Source of the DNA: JBCBKL01 sp963922565
Lineage (GTDB): Bacteria > Pseudomonadota > Alphaproteobacteria > Rhodobacterales > Rhodobacteraceae
NCBI GenBank assembly: GCA_963922565.1
Contig: CAWUIQ010000012.1
Location: 21,103 to 85,102 of the forward strand
Length of the DNA: 64,000 nt
Direction: 5' to 3'
This document shows positions 52,401 through 60,929 of the stretch, in pieces. Each line of letters begins with the position of its first letter. Positions within the stretch are counted from its first letter, which is position 1. Below the pieces are notes generated by a model. That model worked only from the letters and a program-made list of their open reading frames with translations. It was not told where the DNA came from and ran no database searches. Position numbers and translations under genes: made by a program.

Positions 52401-53072
52401 CTACTCGAAACGATAGCCCACGTTTCGCAAGGTCACGATCCTGCCCGCCTGATCCCCGAGCTTTCGCCTCAGCCTGCCAACGTACACATCCACGATGTTC
52501 GTCATCGGATCCGCGTTTACCCCCCACACCGCGTTCAGGATCCTTTCCCGAGACAGCACGCGGCCGGCATTCGTCAGAAACAGGAGCAGCAGATCGCGTT
52601 CCTTGCTTGACAGTTCAATCTCGCTTCCATGCACGGTGACGATCAGCGACGAGCGGTCAAAGACGATAGCGCCCTTGTCGATGGTCGCGTTGTCGGTTTT
52701 GCAATCAAAGCTCTTGGCGCGGCGATGAAGCGCCTCAATCCGCGCGATCAGCTCATCGAAATCAAAGGGCTTGGGCAGGTAATCATCCGCGCCGATCTTC
52801 AGCCCCTCGACGCGTTCTTCGGTTGCGTCCAAGGCACTCAGCATCAGGATCGGCGTTGTGTTCTTCCGGGCACGCAGCTTTTGGCACACGGATTGTCCGC
52901 TGATCCCCGGAAGCATGAGATCCAAAAGCACGACATCAAAATCATGGATGGCGATCATCTCGATCCCCGTTTCTCCGTCTGGCGCGTGATGGACAGACCA
53001 GCCCTCCGCTGCCAAGCCGCGCCGAATGAAGTCGGCCACTCGGGTTTCGTCTTCAATAAGCAGAATATTCAT
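52401..53072 (-). CDS. OmpR/PhoB family response regulator
   Basis: 223 residues. Receiver domain with acidic pocket (IEDE) and phosphoacceptor Asp51 (VVLLDLMLPG), the conserved Lys in DDYLPKPFDFDEL, then a winged-helix effector domain (ELSSKERDLLLLFLTNAGRVLSRERIL, TNIVDVYVGRLRRKLG). Start at 53072 with GAGAGG upstream. It follows the histidine kinase by 96 bp on the same strand and is its presumed partner. Confidence 0.94.
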   Translation of the reverse strand: MNILLIEDETRVADFIRRGLAAEGWSVHHAPDGETGIEMIAIHDFDVVLLDLMLPGISGQSVCQKLRARKNTTPILMLSALDATEERVEGLKIGADDYLPKPFDFDELIARIEALHRRAKSFDCKTDNATIDKGAIVFDRSSLIVTVHGSEIELSSKERDLLLLFLTNAGRVLSRERILNAVWGVNADPMTNIVDVYVGRLRRKLGDQAGRIVTLRNVGYRFE

Positions 53073-53168
53073 TGTTTGCCTCTCACGTTCCTCGCTGCCT
53101 AGAACACGGCTACGGGCGGAGAAATCCATAAGGTTGGCGATCTATAGACAGGTGGTCGGATCGCAGGT

Positions 53169-54788
53169 TTATGCGCCTAAACTCTGGTTGGATGGGCCTG
53201 TTTTGTCCTCCTCGACACCATCATCGGTTGAGACTACGGATATACGACTTCGGTGGGGCAGGGTCAGGTTGACGCGCAGTCCTCCGTTTGGCGCGGTGTC
53301 CAAAGTCGCAGTTCCTCCATGCGCTTCCATGATCGAGCGGACGATGGGCAGGCCAAGACCGGTGCCCTCGCTATCTCCCCGTGACGAGTCGGTGCCACGG
53401 AAAAAGCGGTCAAACGCGTGCGCCCGCTCGGCATCACTCATGCCGGGGCCGTTGTCGTCGATACTTATGGTGAAGCCGGCGTCATCGTTGTGCAGGATGG
53501 CGTTGATTTCCGAGCCTCCGTAGCGCTTGGCGTTCTGGAACACGGCCAATAGACACTGGCGCATCCTGACGATGTCCGCCCGCACGCGGGGTTCCTGGGT
53601 CAGCTCGTCTCTTGTCTCGACCTTACCCGGAAAGATCTTCACGGCCTCATGAAGGACGTAACGCAGATTGGTTTCACTCAGTTCAAGGCGAAGCTGCCCC
53701 GCCTCTTGTCGAGAAATCAAAAGCAGGTCGTTCACGATGCGCACGGTATGCCGCGCCGAATCCATGATGCGCGCAAGGGCATCAGAGTAAACCTCGGGTG
53801 TCTGCTGGCCACCGCGCAGCGTGACCTCGGCTTCGCCCTGAATAATCGCAAGGGGGGTGCGTAATTCGTGGCTTATGTCAGCCATAAGCTGGCGGCGGTT
53901 TTCCTCAGACTGCTCGATGCGGCCCAAAAGCTCTTCGAGTTCCTTGGTTCGTTCACTGACGCGCGCCTCAAGCAACTCGTTCTGTTCCTTCGAGGTCGCT
54001 TCCCGCGCAGCCAGACGGGCGGCCATGTCATTCAGAACGCGGCTAAGCTCCCTCAATTCGGCGCCACCGGACACGCGCGCGCGCCTGTCAAAGCGGCCTG
54101 CACTGAAATCACCGACCGCCTCGCGCAGCTCCGAGATCGGACGGCGAACGAGCCGCCAGTAGGAGATGCCGCAGATCCCGAGGATTACCATCGCAATCGC
54201 AACGATTCCGATGACGACTTGTCGACTGGTTGCGCGAAAGGCGGCGGCCTCTGCCTCGGTCTCCATGACCTCTTCTAGCTCTTCTTCCAACGCTTCGTTG
54301 ATCATGCTGGAAAGATTGACGTCGATCTGTCGATCGAGCACGTCAACAAGGCGTGCCATTCTGAACTCGTCAGACATGGGTGCGCCGTCATCTCCGAGAC
54401 GGCCCAAAAGCGATGTCAGACGTTCAACGTCCTTTTCGATGCGCGATAGCAGTTCGAGCTCTTCGTACTCTTCTTCGCCGACCAGCTCGATCTCGCGCGC
54501 GATGACTTCACGAATACGGGTGATACTGTTGGCGATCTGGGTCGATAGCATCCGCTCGCCACGCCCCTCATCGCGATCGCCGATGATCAGGGCGTCACCA
54601 TATTGCTTGAGCAACATGTAGATATTCGCCTGAAGGGTCAGATGTTCATTATAGGACGTCTGCGCCAGCGCGATCCGGTCATCCCAGAACCGCGTGCGAT
54701 CGATGTTCCACAAGGTGAGTCCGGCCAGCGAAACGGTGACCACGAAAAAAGCTGCGCCGTAAAGTGAGAAGAGTCCGGTGATCTTCAT
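53169..54788 (-). CDS. HAMP-domain sensor histidine kinase
   Basis: 539 residues. Helix 1 at about 8-27, a periplasmic region rich in Glu and helical (EEEYEELELL, EEELEEVMETEAEAA), helix 2 near 193-213, HAMP, a coiled coil (ARVSERTKELEELLGRIEQSEE), the H box with His307 (SHELRTPL) and an HATPase domain (DDNGPGMSD, GTGLGLPIVRSIMEAHGG). The N box is altered to QNAKRYGG. AGGAGG is 6 bases before the ATG. The signal is unknown; a cell-envelope or ion-related cue would fit its neighbours. Confidence 0.93.
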   Translation of the reverse strand: MKITGLFSLYGAAFFVVTVSLAGLTLWNIDRTRFWDDRIALAQTSYNEHLTLQANIYMLLKQYGDALIIGDRDEGRGERMLSTQIANSITRIREVIAREIELVGEEEYEELELLSRIEKDVERLTSLLGRLGDDGAPMSDEFRMARLVDVLDRQIDVNLSSMINEALEEELEEVMETEAEAAAFRATSRQVVIGIVAIAMVILGICGISYWRLVRRPISELREAVGDFSAGRFDRRARVSGGAELRELSRVLNDMAARLAAREATSKEQNELLEARVSERTKELEELLGRIEQSEENRRQLMADISHELRTPLAIIQGEAEVTLRGGQQTPEVYSDALARIMDSARHTVRIVNDLLLISRQEAGQLRLELSETNLRYVLHEAVKIFPGKVETRDELTQEPRVRADIVRMRQCLLAVFQNAKRYGGSEINAILHNDDAGFTISIDDNGPGMSDAERAHAFDRFFRGTDSSRGDSEGTGLGLPIVRSIMEAHGGTATLDTAPNGGLRVNLTLPHRSRISVVSTDDGVEEDKTGPSNQSLGA

Positions 54789-54818
54789 CTGTCGCCTCCT
54801 GCCAAAGGCAAAAAGTGC

Positions 54819-56369
54819 TTAGGCTGCCGCTTGTTCGGCGCGGCTGAGCGTAATGGTTGTATCGAAATCCAGGTCTGACAAGGGCGGACCCGTCACAAAT
54901 ATCGTTGCATCGGTTCTGTTGCGCAGTTTTTGGAACAAGGACTGGTGGTTAGGATCGGCCCAAAACCGGCTTGCATCGATCACGATCAGATCCGGTTGAC
55001 CCAGCAGCGCTCGGGCGAAATCGAACCGAAGGCTTTCACCAGCCGAGAGGTTGCGGCCGCCCTCGGCGATCCGGCCATCGGTGCCGCCAATCCTTCTCAG
55101 CAAGCGACGCAGACCGAAGTCTCGCGCAGCGTCGCGAACCGCGATGCGATCCGGTCTGGGTGAGTGGCCAAGCGTCAGCGCGCGCCGCAGGCTACCTTGC
55201 AGTGTGACGGGTGTCGCACCGATATATACAGTCTTGGGCTGCTGGCCCGCCGTGCTTTCAAACCGCACGTTGATCTGCTCGTCGTCATCCAGACCCGCCA
55301 AAACCGACGCCAGCCGCGATTTGCCCGCGCCCCGCAGGCCTTCGATCAGCACGGTTGCCCCCGCCTGCACCTCTTTTTCGACGAGCGGGCCAGAGATTGA
55401 GACTCTTGGCGCACGTCCGATCGGGACGACGGTCCGCCGCTTGCTGGGTTGCGACAGAAGCGTCTCAAGCTTTTGCCGGGCGATGCGCCACGCGCAAAAC
55501 TGGTCCCACGCCTCGGCCAGCGTCAAGAGCGGGGCGGCCAGCAATGCCAGGACAGCCAGAGATGCGGCCACGAGGCCCGGCGCGATTCCATTGGCCCCCG
55601 CGACCCATAAAACGGCGCACCCGGCACATGCCGCACCGATCTGCGGGAACAGGCGAAGCGTTCCCGACAGACCCAGCCGTGCCATGGCGTCCTGCCTCAA
55701 TTGTCTGCTGTTCTTGTCGAGTTCACGAAGCTCTTTTTCGGTGCGGCCCAACAGGTCAAGCTCGGGCGAAATCGCAATCCGCTCCATCATCTGGATCGAG
55801 ATGTTCGCGCGCTTTGACCGCAATCTTCGATGTCTGGCCTCCAGCCCAAACGCCACAAGCGTCATCCCGACCAGAGACAATGACAGGGGCAGCACGCTTG
55901 CCAGCGCCAGCGCAGGACTGAGAAGCCAAAGCACGAATGCGGCCCCCGGCAAGATCGCAAATGCCGATATGACACCCGGCAACCCCTTACCAAACCAGTT
56001 CCGGGCAGTAGAAAGATCACCCACAAAACGCAGCGAGAGCCCACCCAGCCGCCGCGTCTCGAGCACTCGTCGGGGCATGCCCGAAATGTGGTCGAACAGC
56101 CTGAGGCGCAGCGCAGCAGCATAGCTTTGGCCCAGAGCCTCGGCCCGCATGCGAAGCAGGTATTCCAGACCTGCGGCGACGAAACCGGCCGCAAACAGTC
56201 TTGTTAACGTCGAGACATCGGGCGGCATCCCGGCATGCAGCGCTGTAAAGGCGTCCCGGGTCGCGAAGGCCCCGATCCCGATGGCGACGGCCTGCGCGAC
56301 CCCCATCAGAGGCAGGAAGACCGCATCGGCGATGCGGTCCCCTTCGATGACTTTCGGCAGGCGGCTCAT
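54819..56369 (-). CDS. ABC-transporter-like protein with degenerate nucleotide-binding domain
   Basis: 516 residues, membrane-spanning half (several helices, e.g. FLPLMGVAQAVAIGIGAFA, GVISAFAILPGAAFVLWLL, LGLSGTLRLFPQIGAACAG) fused to an NBD, as in exporter half-transporters. Walker A is GLRGAGKS, the signature is LSAGE, and the Walker B is LIVIDAS, where the catalytic Glu after Asp465 is Ala466. ATP hydrolysis is therefore probably impaired, although binding could persist. The ATG overlaps the upstream NTPase stop (ATGA); the kinase gene follows after 30 bp. Confidence 0.8.
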   Translation of the reverse strand: MSRLPKVIEGDRIADAVFLPLMGVAQAVAIGIGAFATRDAFTALHAGMPPDVSTLTRLFAAGFVAAGLEYLLRMRAEALGQSYAAALRLRLFDHISGMPRRVLETRRLGGLSLRFVGDLSTARNWFGKGLPGVISAFAILPGAAFVLWLLSPALALASVLPLSLSLVGMTLVAFGLEARHRRLRSKRANISIQMMERIAISPELDLLGRTEKELRELDKNSRQLRQDAMARLGLSGTLRLFPQIGAACAGCAVLWVAGANGIAPGLVAASLAVLALLAAPLLTLAEAWDQFCAWRIARQKLETLLSQPSKRRTVVPIGRAPRVSISGPLVEKEVQAGATVLIEGLRGAGKSRLASVLAGLDDDEQINVRFESTAGQQPKTVYIGATPVTLQGSLRRALTLGHSPRPDRIAVRDAARDFGLRRLLRRIGGTDGRIAEGGRNLSAGESLRFDFARALLGQPDLIVIDASRFWADPNHQSLFQKLRNRTDATIFVTGPPLSDLDFDTTITLSRAEQAAA

Positions 56370-57430
56370 GCCGCGACCTGACTGTTGTTCGCGCGCATAA
56401 GTGACGAAGCATGGCGGCTGATCACCGCCGGATCCCAAAGCTCATCACGCGACAGGATAGGCAGGCCTGTGATCTCGAGCGCCTCTTGCGTTGCAAGGGG
56501 CGACAGGGTCAGCATGCCCGAGATGGCAAAGGGTGACAGCCCGTATCGCTCCAGCACCGCGACACCACCCATGGCACCAAGCGCATCGGGTGCTGCGAAT
56601 AGCAGTCCATCCAGACGGTCGCGAATGCGAGAACCCTGAAGGATGGCACGCGTTTCCTGCTGAAAGACGCCATCGGCGAATTCGACAACCACGACCTCTG
56701 CGCCAGCTTGCGCGGCCGTGCCAATCAGGGTGTCGAAACCCCGCGCGATCCGCTCCATCGGGACGCGGTAGGTGGTTGCCATGCCCACGTCAGTGAAATC
56801 CATGACGGCGACGCCGGCATCCTCAAAGGCGTTGTAATCACCAAATGCGCCGGTTCCGGTCGCCTTCACACCGACCGTCGAGTAACCCGCGCGCCGCAAT
56901 CCGTGCGCAAGGCTTGCCGCCGCGGTGGTTTTTCCTGAATTCATAGATGCGCCGAAGACGCCAAAGACCGTCACGCGGTTGTCAGCCGGCATCGTGGGCA
57001 GGGCATAGTCTGCCACGTTGATGACCGACCCGGCCCTGTTCAGCAGCAGCCCGATGGGCCGAAGCCGCGTCGGTTCCTCCATCCGAAGATGCGCGGCTTC
57101 GATCTCGCCGCAGACACCGCCGCCAGCGGCCAGTGCGACAGTACCGTCGCCGATGCTTGCCCGCGACAGGAACTGGTCAGGCGCATAGCGGTCACCGACG
57201 CACAGAACCACAAGGTCGCCGGGATACATCGCGGACGTCCGCCGCTCGGCGAGCTGGATCTTCTTGTGCTGTCCGATCGCCACCACCTCGCACAAGATCA
57301 GGTCGCCAGCCTGCGCAACTGCAAAGTTGCCCGAGATGTTGGCGACGTCCGCGCGTCTTACCCGCCGTGTGGTAAAGGCCCATTTGGCCATGTCGCAGAG
57401 GGTGTAGTCAAAAGCGTTGCAGAGTGTCAT
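56366..57430 (-). CDS. P-loop NTPase with N-terminal beta-rich domain, DUF1611-like, function unknown
   Basis: 354 residues. Residues ~20-145 form a beta-rich region (GDLILCEVVAIGQHKKIQL, PGDLVVLCVGDRYAPDQF). A P-loop at 160-168 (GASMNSGKT, Lys167) follows, then GVKATGTGAFGDYNAFEDAGVAVMDFTD and VVVVEFADGVFQQETRAIL. This resembles the P-loop part of DgcN in this same window (VGTDCSVGK ... RATGQTG), suggesting a shared superfamily. First gene of a unit with an ABC-like protein and a two-component system. Start at 57430 by a GGAAC ribosome site; an internal ATG 13 codons in is possible. Confidence 0.75.
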   Translation of the reverse strand: MTLCNAFDYTLCDMAKWAFTTRRVRRADVANISGNFAVAQAGDLILCEVVAIGQHKKIQLAERRTSAMYPGDLVVLCVGDRYAPDQFLSRASIGDGTVALAAGGGVCGEIEAAHLRMEEPTRLRPIGLLLNRAGSVINVADYALPTMPADNRVTVFGVFGASMNSGKTTAAASLAHGLRRAGYSTVGVKATGTGAFGDYNAFEDAGVAVMDFTDVGMATTYRVPMERIARGFDTLIGTAAQAGAEVVVVEFADGVFQQETRAILQGSRIRDRLDGLLFAAPDALGAMGGVAVLERYGLSPFAISGMLTLSPLATQEALEITGLPILSRDELWDPAVISRHASSLMRANNSQVAA

Positions 57431-57448
57431 TGTTCCGGTTCCATCTTG

Positions 57449-57471
57449 AGGGTGTTTTCCTATGACACCCT
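57449..57471. promoter_or_regulatory. Inverted repeat upstream of the P-loop NTPase gene
   Basis: AGGGTGT (57449-57455), a 9-base spacer, ACACCCT (57465-57471). It lies 18 bp upstream of the NTPase start, where a regulator could block transcription. Symmetry is perfect over 7 bp. The binder is unknown. Confidence 0.45.
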
Positions 57472-57558
57472 ATTTGGACCATCCGGATAAAGTTCGCCCC
57501 ATACGTGCAGTGAACGTTTCCTTGGCGATCACATGAACAGCGGATGAAAGCGGCGCTG

Positions 57559-58956
57559 CTAAGGCAATTCGCAGCCGGGTTCGACCGGGTAGACGGCCAG
57601 CGCCCAGGTTTCATAGGCACCGGGAACGGCATTGAATCTCACCTCGGCCTCAACCGGACGGTCATCGCAGACAGGGGCAGATCGCCCCACAAAAACCGCT
57701 GGGCTGGCCCCTGGCCAGGGATGAGTCTGGGCATAGAAATTCATGGCCCGCCCCGCGGGCGGGGTGGAAAAGATCTCGGACCCGGCGCTGGTCAGCGCCC
57801 GGGTATAGAAGAGATCCGCCAGAAGGTGCCGGTGACTTGCAACGATCGTTCGTCCCGCCGCCGCATCAATGATCTGCGACATCATCTCGGCCCTGCCGAC
57901 ATACCGATCGGTCACGCGCGTTGCGAGTGACGGAACAAGGATCAACGCGGAAACGACCAGACACAGTGCTGCATTGATGCCGAGGCCCGACCAGAGCAGA
58001 CCGCGTTCTCCGCGCGTGGAAAGCGTCAGTGCGACAAGTGGTACGGCCGTCAGGTAGGCGGCGAAGGCCCAATTGGCATACGCTTTTGACAGGAAGGCCT
58101 GTGCGCAGACGACCAGAAGAACAGGGATCGAAAAGGCCAATAGCCATCGGATCGTCGCATCGGAACGCCGCACCAATGCGGCAAGCCACACGAAAAAGAA
58201 TACCGGACCAATCACGAAAATCTGCGAGCCCAAGAATTCCAACAGCCCCGACCAGTTATAGGCAACGTCATTGCCTTCCCGAACCCAGTCGGCGTTATCC
58301 ATCGTGTGATCAAGGGTCGAAAGATCGTTCTCGATGTTCCAGAGAAGGTTTGGCATGATCGCGACTAGAAAACCCGCGAGGGCCAGAACCGCCCCGCGCA
58401 AGGTGGGTCTTTGACCCATAAGCAGCGCTACAATGACTGCACCCGCCCAAAAGTAGATCGCGGCGTATTTCGACATCATTGCAAGACCAATGCAGAGACC
58501 GGCCATCAGGGCCGACCCGTTGCCCCCGCCCTGCAGATGCCGCCACCAGGCCCAAAGGGCGAGCGCAAAGAACGGGGCCATGACCGTATCGGTCGATATC
58601 ATCCACGACCCGACCGCGACGATCGGCATGGAAAGATAGATGGCGGTTGTCCAGATGGCCGCGGGCCGATGAATTGTGCCGACCCACAATCCGAGAACAA
58701 AGCTGGTGACCCCGTGCAGGATCGGCGCGGGAAGACGCACCCAGAACGGCTCGATACTCCCAGCCAGCTCAGTTGCAGCACGGATAAGCCATGCGATCAT
58801 GGGCGGTTTGGAGTAGTAACCAAAATCCAGCGTCTGACCCCAGAGCCAGTACTGCGCTTCGTCAAAGAACAGATCGGTCGGCGTCAGATACAGGATCAGG
58901 ACCCGTAGCGCTGTGACGGCGGCCGCCAAAATCCCCAGCTGGAGGGGAAGTGTCAC
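57559..58956 (-). CDS. ArnT-like glycosyltransferase family 39 protein
   Basis: 465 residues, about 11-12 helices, with the GT-C catalytic Asp/Glu motif after the first helix (PTDLFFDEAQYWLWGQ) and SKPPMIAWLIRA. PMT_2-type enzymes take a sugar from polyprenyl phosphate and add it to a lipid or protein outside the inner membrane. Together with the GT2, LAB_N and PAP2 genes it suggests envelope lipid modification. The GTG start overlaps the LAB_N gene stop (GTGA). Confidence 0.9.
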   Translation of the reverse strand: MTLPLQLGILAAAVTALRVLILYLTPTDLFFDEAQYWLWGQTLDFGYYSKPPMIAWLIRAATELAGSIEPFWVRLPAPILHGVTSFVLGLWVGTIHRPAAIWTTAIYLSMPIVAVGSWMISTDTVMAPFFALALWAWWRHLQGGGNGSALMAGLCIGLAMMSKYAAIYFWAGAVIVALLMGQRPTLRGAVLALAGFLVAIMPNLLWNIENDLSTLDHTMDNADWVREGNDVAYNWSGLLEFLGSQIFVIGPVFFFVWLAALVRRSDATIRWLLAFSIPVLLVVCAQAFLSKAYANWAFAAYLTAVPLVALTLSTRGERGLLWSGLGINAALCLVVSALILVPSLATRVTDRYVGRAEMMSQIIDAAAGRTIVASHRHLLADLFYTRALTSAGSEIFSTPPAGRAMNFYAQTHPWPGASPAVFVGRSAPVCDDRPVEAEVRFNAVPGAYETWALAVYPVEPGCELP

Positions 58957-59252
58957 GCCATCCGCTCGCGCCGGATCAGCCAGAGATTGCGGGCATAGAT
59001 GAACACGCCCATCGACTGGCCAAGAATAAAAACGGGATCGCGCTTATAGATGGCGTAGGTCAGCAGGATGATCCCGCCACAAATCGAAAAGTACCAGAAC
59101 GCCATCGGAATGACCGAGCGGCCCACCCGCTCGGACGCAATCCACTGAACGAGAAATCGCGACATGAACAAAAGCTGGCCGCCAAGACCAAACAGGACCC
59201 AAAGAAACTCCCGCATGTCATTCACACCGAGGAAACTATAGACCTCGTTCAT
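58953..59252 (-). CDS. LAB_N (lipid-A-disaccharide synthase N-terminal domain) membrane protein
   Basis: 99 residues and three helices. The hallmark of the LAB_N family is QLLFMSRFLVQWIASERVGRSVIP. The domain is found at the N-terminus of some LpxB and as a stand-alone protein next to GT2/GT39 genes; an undecaprenyl-linked sugar flip or carrier role has been suggested but is not settled. ATG overlaps the GT2 stop (ATGA). Confidence 0.93.
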   Translation of the reverse strand: MNEVYSFLGVNDMREFLWVLFGLGGQLLFMSRFLVQWIASERVGRSVIPMAFWYFSICGGIILLTYAIYKRDPVFILGQSMGVFIYARNLWLIRRERMA

Positions 59253-59989
59253 GGGCTTTTGTCCTCTCTCACGCGCTCTTGCGCGGTGGCGATCTTGCGA
59301 CGTTTGATCAGCCAGTAAACGCCAAGCAGATCGACCGCGCCGACCAGCGCGCGTTGCAGGTTGTTGTACTTTGACGTTCCGGCGACCCGGGGTGCGTGCC
59401 CCACATCCACATGATGCACCGAATACCCTGCGCGCGCAAAAAGGGCCGGCAGGTAGCGGTGCATGTGGTTGAAGAACGGCAGCTCCAGAAATGCATCACG
59501 GCGGAACGCCTTGAGGCCACAACCGGTGTCGCGCGTCTTGTCTTTCAACAGTCTGGAGCGGATCGCATTGGCCGCCTTTGACGCCCACCGTTTCGAAAAT
59601 GTGTCTTGCCGTTTGGCCCGCTGCCCGGCAACCAGCGCGGGGCTACCGGCCGCATCGCCCTCGAGCGGGGCCAGAACCGCCGGAATGAATTCGGGCGGGT
59701 TCTGACCATCACCATCCAACGTGACGATCACGTCTCCCCTCGCCGCTGTCACACCGGAATGCACCGCTGCTGATTGTCCCGCCTTTTGACTGTGCCGCAG
59801 AACGCGCCAGTGCGGCGGGCCGGCCAGAACCAGCGCACCGGTATCATCGGTCGATCCATCGTCAACGACGACGATTTCATAGTCCGAGCGACCGGCCATC
59901 GCCGCGTCGATACCCTCAAGCAGTGCGACGATGTTTTCGGCCTCGTTCAGGGCCGGGATTACCACGGTGACTTTGACCTCGGACGTCAT
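59249..59989 (-). CDS. Glycosyltransferase family 2 (polyprenyl-phosphate sugar synthase type)
   Basis: 246 residues with an N-terminal GT-A fold: VTVVIPALNEAENI, VVVDDGSTDDT, VIVTLDGDGQNPPEFIP (DxD-like), DTGCGLKAFRRDAF. No clear C-terminal helices beyond a short membrane-near segment (VDLLGVYWLIKRRK). Such enzymes attach a sugar to polyprenyl phosphate, giving the donor for the GT39 protein. ATG overlaps the PAP2 stop (ATGA), the start preferred over one 8 codons upstream. Confidence 0.92.
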   Translation of the reverse strand: MTSEVKVTVVIPALNEAENIVALLEGIDAAMAGRSDYEIVVVDDGSTDDTGALVLAGPPHWRVLRHSQKAGQSAAVHSGVTAARGDVIVTLDGDGQNPPEFIPAVLAPLEGDAAGSPALVAGQRAKRQDTFSKRWASKAANAIRSRLLKDKTRDTGCGLKAFRRDAFLELPFFNHMHRYLPALFARAGYSVHHVDVGHAPRVAGTSKYNNLQRALVGAVDLLGVYWLIKRRKIATAQERVREDKSP

Positions 59990-60765
59990 GCCCGGAACCC
60001 CCTCGATTTCCATAGCAGCCGCTGCCCGAAATCGATCAAGAGGGCCACGGCCACGGTAATCAAGATCGCGAATACTGCGTCGGACAGGAAATGGCGACCG
60101 GTCGAGACCCGTTGCAGCGCGACGATCACGACAGCCGCGCAGGCAATCCAGCGCAAAGGCACGGACCAGGAGGAACCAGCGAGCTGCCGCGCGAGGACAA
60201 ACAGAGCGATCGCAAATGCAGTCGTGCCAGACACCTCACCCGACACGAACGAGCAGTTCGATGCGCATTCCGACGCAAATTGAAAAGCCGGCGTAAAGGC
60301 GGCGTCACCCCCAAAAAAGGTGGTGTCTGCCGGGCGGGCCCGGCCCCAATATTCTTTTAACAAGCCGTTCACCAAGACACCGGGTGCCGCGAGGTAGACC
60401 AACGCGATGTAGGTCCAGGCACCGCTTTGAATGGGAAACGGAATACGGGTCAGTGCAGTGACAAAGGCCATGATCAACGCAAGCAGGAACATGACGATTG
60501 TCGCCATCCACAGCACCTGCCGGACATCTTCCAGTCCGGCCAGCCGCGCGGCGACGAAGTAGTCGTCGAAGAATACCTGCGACACGGCCAGATCGATCTG
60601 TGGCCAGCCTGCAAAGATGATCTGTGCGGCTACGAATATCAGCAGAAACGGGACGATGGGCACGACGATCATCTGCTCACGCCGCGCCACCCACATGTAA
60701 CTTGCGGGTGGGATAATCGCGCGAGCCCAAGCTCGAATGCGGGCGTAAGATATGCTGCTGCTCAA
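59986..60765 (-). CDS. PAP2 superfamily membrane phosphatase (LpxE-type candidate)
   Basis: 259 residues and about six helices. The three PAP2 motifs are present: KEYWGRARP (motif 1), SGEVSGTTA (motif 2, Glu in place of the usual His of SGH) and RVSTGRHFLSD (motif 3, R-x5-H-x3-D). Members remove phosphate from lipid A or polyprenyl diphosphate. As first gene of an operon with GT2, LAB_N and GT39, lipid A dephosphorylation followed by sugar addition is the best guess. Confidence 0.9.
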   Translation of the reverse strand: MSSSISYARIRAWARAIIPPASYMWVARREQMIVVPIVPFLLIFVAAQIIFAGWPQIDLAVSQVFFDDYFVAARLAGLEDVRQVLWMATIVMFLLALIMAFVTALTRIPFPIQSGAWTYIALVYLAAPGVLVNGLLKEYWGRARPADTTFFGGDAAFTPAFQFASECASNCSFVSGEVSGTTAFAIALFVLARQLAGSSWSVPLRWIACAAVVIVALQRVSTGRHFLSDAVFAILITVAVALLIDFGQRLLWKSRGFRA

Positions 60766-60869
60766 CGTAGAACCGCTCGTTCTGAAATCAGATGGGCCGA
60801 GCGCCTGTCTTGTTACGGCAATGCCTTGTTGTCTGACGGGGAGTTATCGAATGCCCCCGCCGATGAAAA

Positions 60870-60908
60870 GAAAAAAAGCGCCGGGCCGGTCAGGCAGGCG
60901 CTTTTCCT
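60870..60908 (-). terminator. Intrinsic terminator of the tau operon
   Basis: On the minus strand AAAAGCGCC (60905-60897) and GGCGCTTTT (60882-60874) flank a 14-base loop, followed by more T (TTTTTT run from 60877). It begins about 25 bp past the tauC stop. The A-run on the other side may make it act in both directions. Confidence 0.82.
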
Positions 60909-60929
60909 CGCGAGGTCTGCAGGAAAGGA

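Noticed and set aside
52219..52527. 102-codon minus-strand frame overlapping the response regulator end
   Set aside because: It overlaps the regulator in another frame and shows no homology.
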